NCBI RefSeq assembly: GCF_001294465.1
Contig: NZ_LGAA01000002.1
Span: 1-64,000, forward strand
Length of the DNA stretch: 64,000 nucleotides
From: Moellerella wisconsensis ATCC 35017
Lineage (GTDB): Bacteria; Pseudomonadota; Gammaproteobacteria; Enterobacterales; Enterobacteriaceae
Reading direction: 5' to 3'
The notes beneath the pieces were generated by a model that did not search any database, had not been told where the DNA came from, and saw only the letters and a program-made list of their open reading frames with translations. Shown piece by piece: positions 62,572-64,000 of this stretch (the stretch's first letter is position 1; the number at the start of each line of letters is the position of its first letter). The position numbers and the translations under genes are program-made.

Positions 62572-64000
62572 TTACTTTATATGCTCTGCCATTGGCAGAA
62601 GATAATGCAGCGCATTCGTCTGCACAGATTGAATAAAATCAGCATCTATTCGCCGAAAAGCGCGTAAAATATAATCATCTTCCATTTCACCTTTTTTCAT
62701 TGACGATCCCTGCAAACTTTGTACTAAAATTCCATAAGCTTTCTGTTGAATTTCCTCAGAATCAAAATCAAACAGCTTGCTTTTTTTATCATAGCAAGCC
62801 ATTAACCAACTCCATCCACTTTGATTCAATAACGCGAGGGGCGTATTTAAACCATCAATATAGCCTTGAATAAGCTGAGTTAAATAAACCCGGGCTTGGG
62901 CTGGCTCCACTGCTAAAAAATGCCAATGACTATTATCACGTCCTAGCGCAATGCTTTCCCCTTCACCTTCGATAAGATTAAACACCAAATGTTCAATCCA
63001 TAATAAAATACCATCGTTAGCGGTTAAGTAAGCCGGTCGATAACGTAACACGCCTTGAGGCTGTACTTGCTTCAATTGTCCAGTTAAACGAAAGTCGCCA
63101 ATTACTAGATCAACAGGTAAATCAATTGCCTCCTTACCTTTTGAATCTGTTTTTTGTGCTTTTACTTTCTCAGCTAATAATTCCATATCACTGATTTGCT
63201 GTTCCCAGAACAAATATCCAAACTGTTTTGCTGGCAATTGTCCCGATGTCTTTAATACCTCAAAAAAGCCCTCAGACAATTGCTCGCCAATTAATTGATT
63301 TAATAATTGTTCATTAATTTTATAGCGTAATAGATTATCAAGAATAAACGGCTCTTCTTCGGGGAGTTCGGTTTCTTCTATCGAGAAATGCACTTTTAAG
63401 CGTTGTTGGAAAAACGCCCGAATAGGATGCCGATAAAAGCGCATTAATTGCTCTATTGAGACATGATCAATTTTTTCAGCATCTGGCAATGAAACACAAA
63501 AGGGGGATTCAGCTAAACCTTCATTTTTGGCAGCTGGCAGCCATTCAGCCGCAAAACTTTGATACGGATTAGCGGGATCAAAATTATCCTCAGCGAAAGG
63601 GATCCGGCTGTGCTGAGTCACTAGATGTTGACGTAATTTTTGCGCACTGTGATCGATGTTGAGATTTTCATCGCCATTTAAGCAAAAACTTTGGCAAATA
63701 TAGTCCAATAATTCATTAACTAACACCGAAGGGTTACAAATTTGATTGTCTTTGATTGATAAACCAATATAGCTGATATACAACTGCCGTTCTGCTGAAT
63801 TCAATGCCTCAAGAAATAGATAACGGTCATCATCTCGTCGTTTGCGATCACCGCGCTGTGGTTTTTCCGCCATCAAATCAAAGCCGAGAGGCGGAATATT
63901 TCGAGGATAAATACCATCATTCATGCCCAATAGACAAACTACTTTAAAGGGAACTGAACGCATTGGCATTAACGTGCAAAAATTGACTGAGCCCGCTAAA
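62572..64000 (-). CDS. recC: Exodeoxyribonuclease V subunit gamma RecC, C-terminal part
   Basis: Chi-recognition subunit of RecBCD, which also splits the DNA strands between the two motors. Only the last ~475 residues are in the window; the frame remains open to the right edge, reading SVNFCTLMPMRSVPFKVVCLLGMN in pieces across 63900-64000. GDRKRRDDDRYLFLEAL and SIEQLMRFYRHPIRAFFQQRL are typical RecC. An ATG at 63969 is internal, not the start. The stop lies 18 bp before ptrA. Confidence 0.95.
   Translation of the reverse strand, partial: LAGSVNFCTLMPMRSVPFKVVCLLGMNDGIYPRNIPPLGFDLMAEKPQRGDRKRRDDDRYLFLEALNSAERQLYISYIGLSIKDNQICNPSVLVNELLDYICQSFCLNGDENLNIDHSAQKLRQHLVTQHSRIPFAEDNFDPANPYQSFAAEWLPAAKNEGLAESPFCVSLPDAEKIDHVSIEQLMRFYRHPIRAFFQQRLKVHFSIEETELPEEEPFILDNLLRYKINEQLLNQLIGEQLSEGFFEVLKTSGQLPAKQFGYLFWEQQISDMELLAEKVKAQKTDSKGKEAIDLPVDLVIGDFRLTGQLKQVQPQGVLRYRPAYLTANDGILLWIEHLVFNLIEGEGESIALGRDNSHWHFLAVEPAQARVYLTQLIQGYIDGLNTPLALLNQSGWSWLMACYDKKSKLFDFDSEEIQQKAYGILVQSLQGSSMKKGEMEDDYILRAFRRIDADFIQSVQTNALHYLLPMAEHIK

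Overview
The window is a stretch of chromosome from an AT-rich gammaproteobacterium of the order Enterobacterales. Almost every protein reads as a close relative of an Escherichia coli protein, and gene order follows E. coli over long blocks. The AT richness and the mixture of kept and lost genes suggest a Providencia/Proteus/Moellerella-type (Morganellaceae) genome, but the genus is an inference. I see no phage, transposase, CRISPR array or integron; this is core chromosome.

Layout. (1) 1-870: the P1 and P2 promoters of a ribosomal RNA operon, pointing left out of the window, followed by gmhB. (2) 900-8190: the MetJ-controlled methionine importer metNIQ, then rcsF, trmO and proS on the plus strand, nlpE on the minus strand, and rof. 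(3) 8267-30181: one long minus-strand series. In transcription order it is rpsB-tsf, pyrH, frr, dxr, uppS-cdsA-rseP-bamA-skp-lpxD-fabZ-lpxA-lpxB-rnhB-dnaE-accA, then an EamA transporter and tilS. This is the classic translation, isoprenoid, phospholipid, outer-membrane assembly and lipid A cluster. (4) 30979-36180: map, glnD, dapD and yaeH on the plus strand. (5) 36259-64000: a block that lies far away in E. coli: yqcA-truC-yqcC, a CsrB-like small RNA, syd, queF, ppnN, xni, rlmM, ygdD, gcvA with the divergent GcvB small RNA, csdA-csdE, tcdA, mltA, four identical initiator tRNA-Met genes, amiC, argA, an unrecognised acidic protein, and recD-recB-ptrA-recC (recC runs off the right end).

How the parts work together. 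The large minus-strand cluster couples membrane lipid supply (UppS, CdsA, FabZ, AccA), lipid A synthesis (LpxD, LpxA, LpxB) and outer-membrane protein assembly (BamA, Skp) with envelope stress proteolysis (RseP). RcsF and NlpE, which signal envelope stress to the Rcs and Cpx systems, lie nearby. Nitrogen and amino-acid control appears in GlnD, GcvA/GcvB, ArgA with tandem ARG boxes and MetNIQ with tandem met boxes. RecBCD with protease III forms the DNA double-strand-break repair operon.

The most interesting non-coding signals are a short CsrB-type RNA with a well-matched UvrY box at the csrB location, a complete GcvB, four tandem initiator tRNA genes, and several hairpins and short repeats between genes. 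The only protein I could not place in a family is the 189-residue product at 53359-53928. I found no convincing new multi-gene system.
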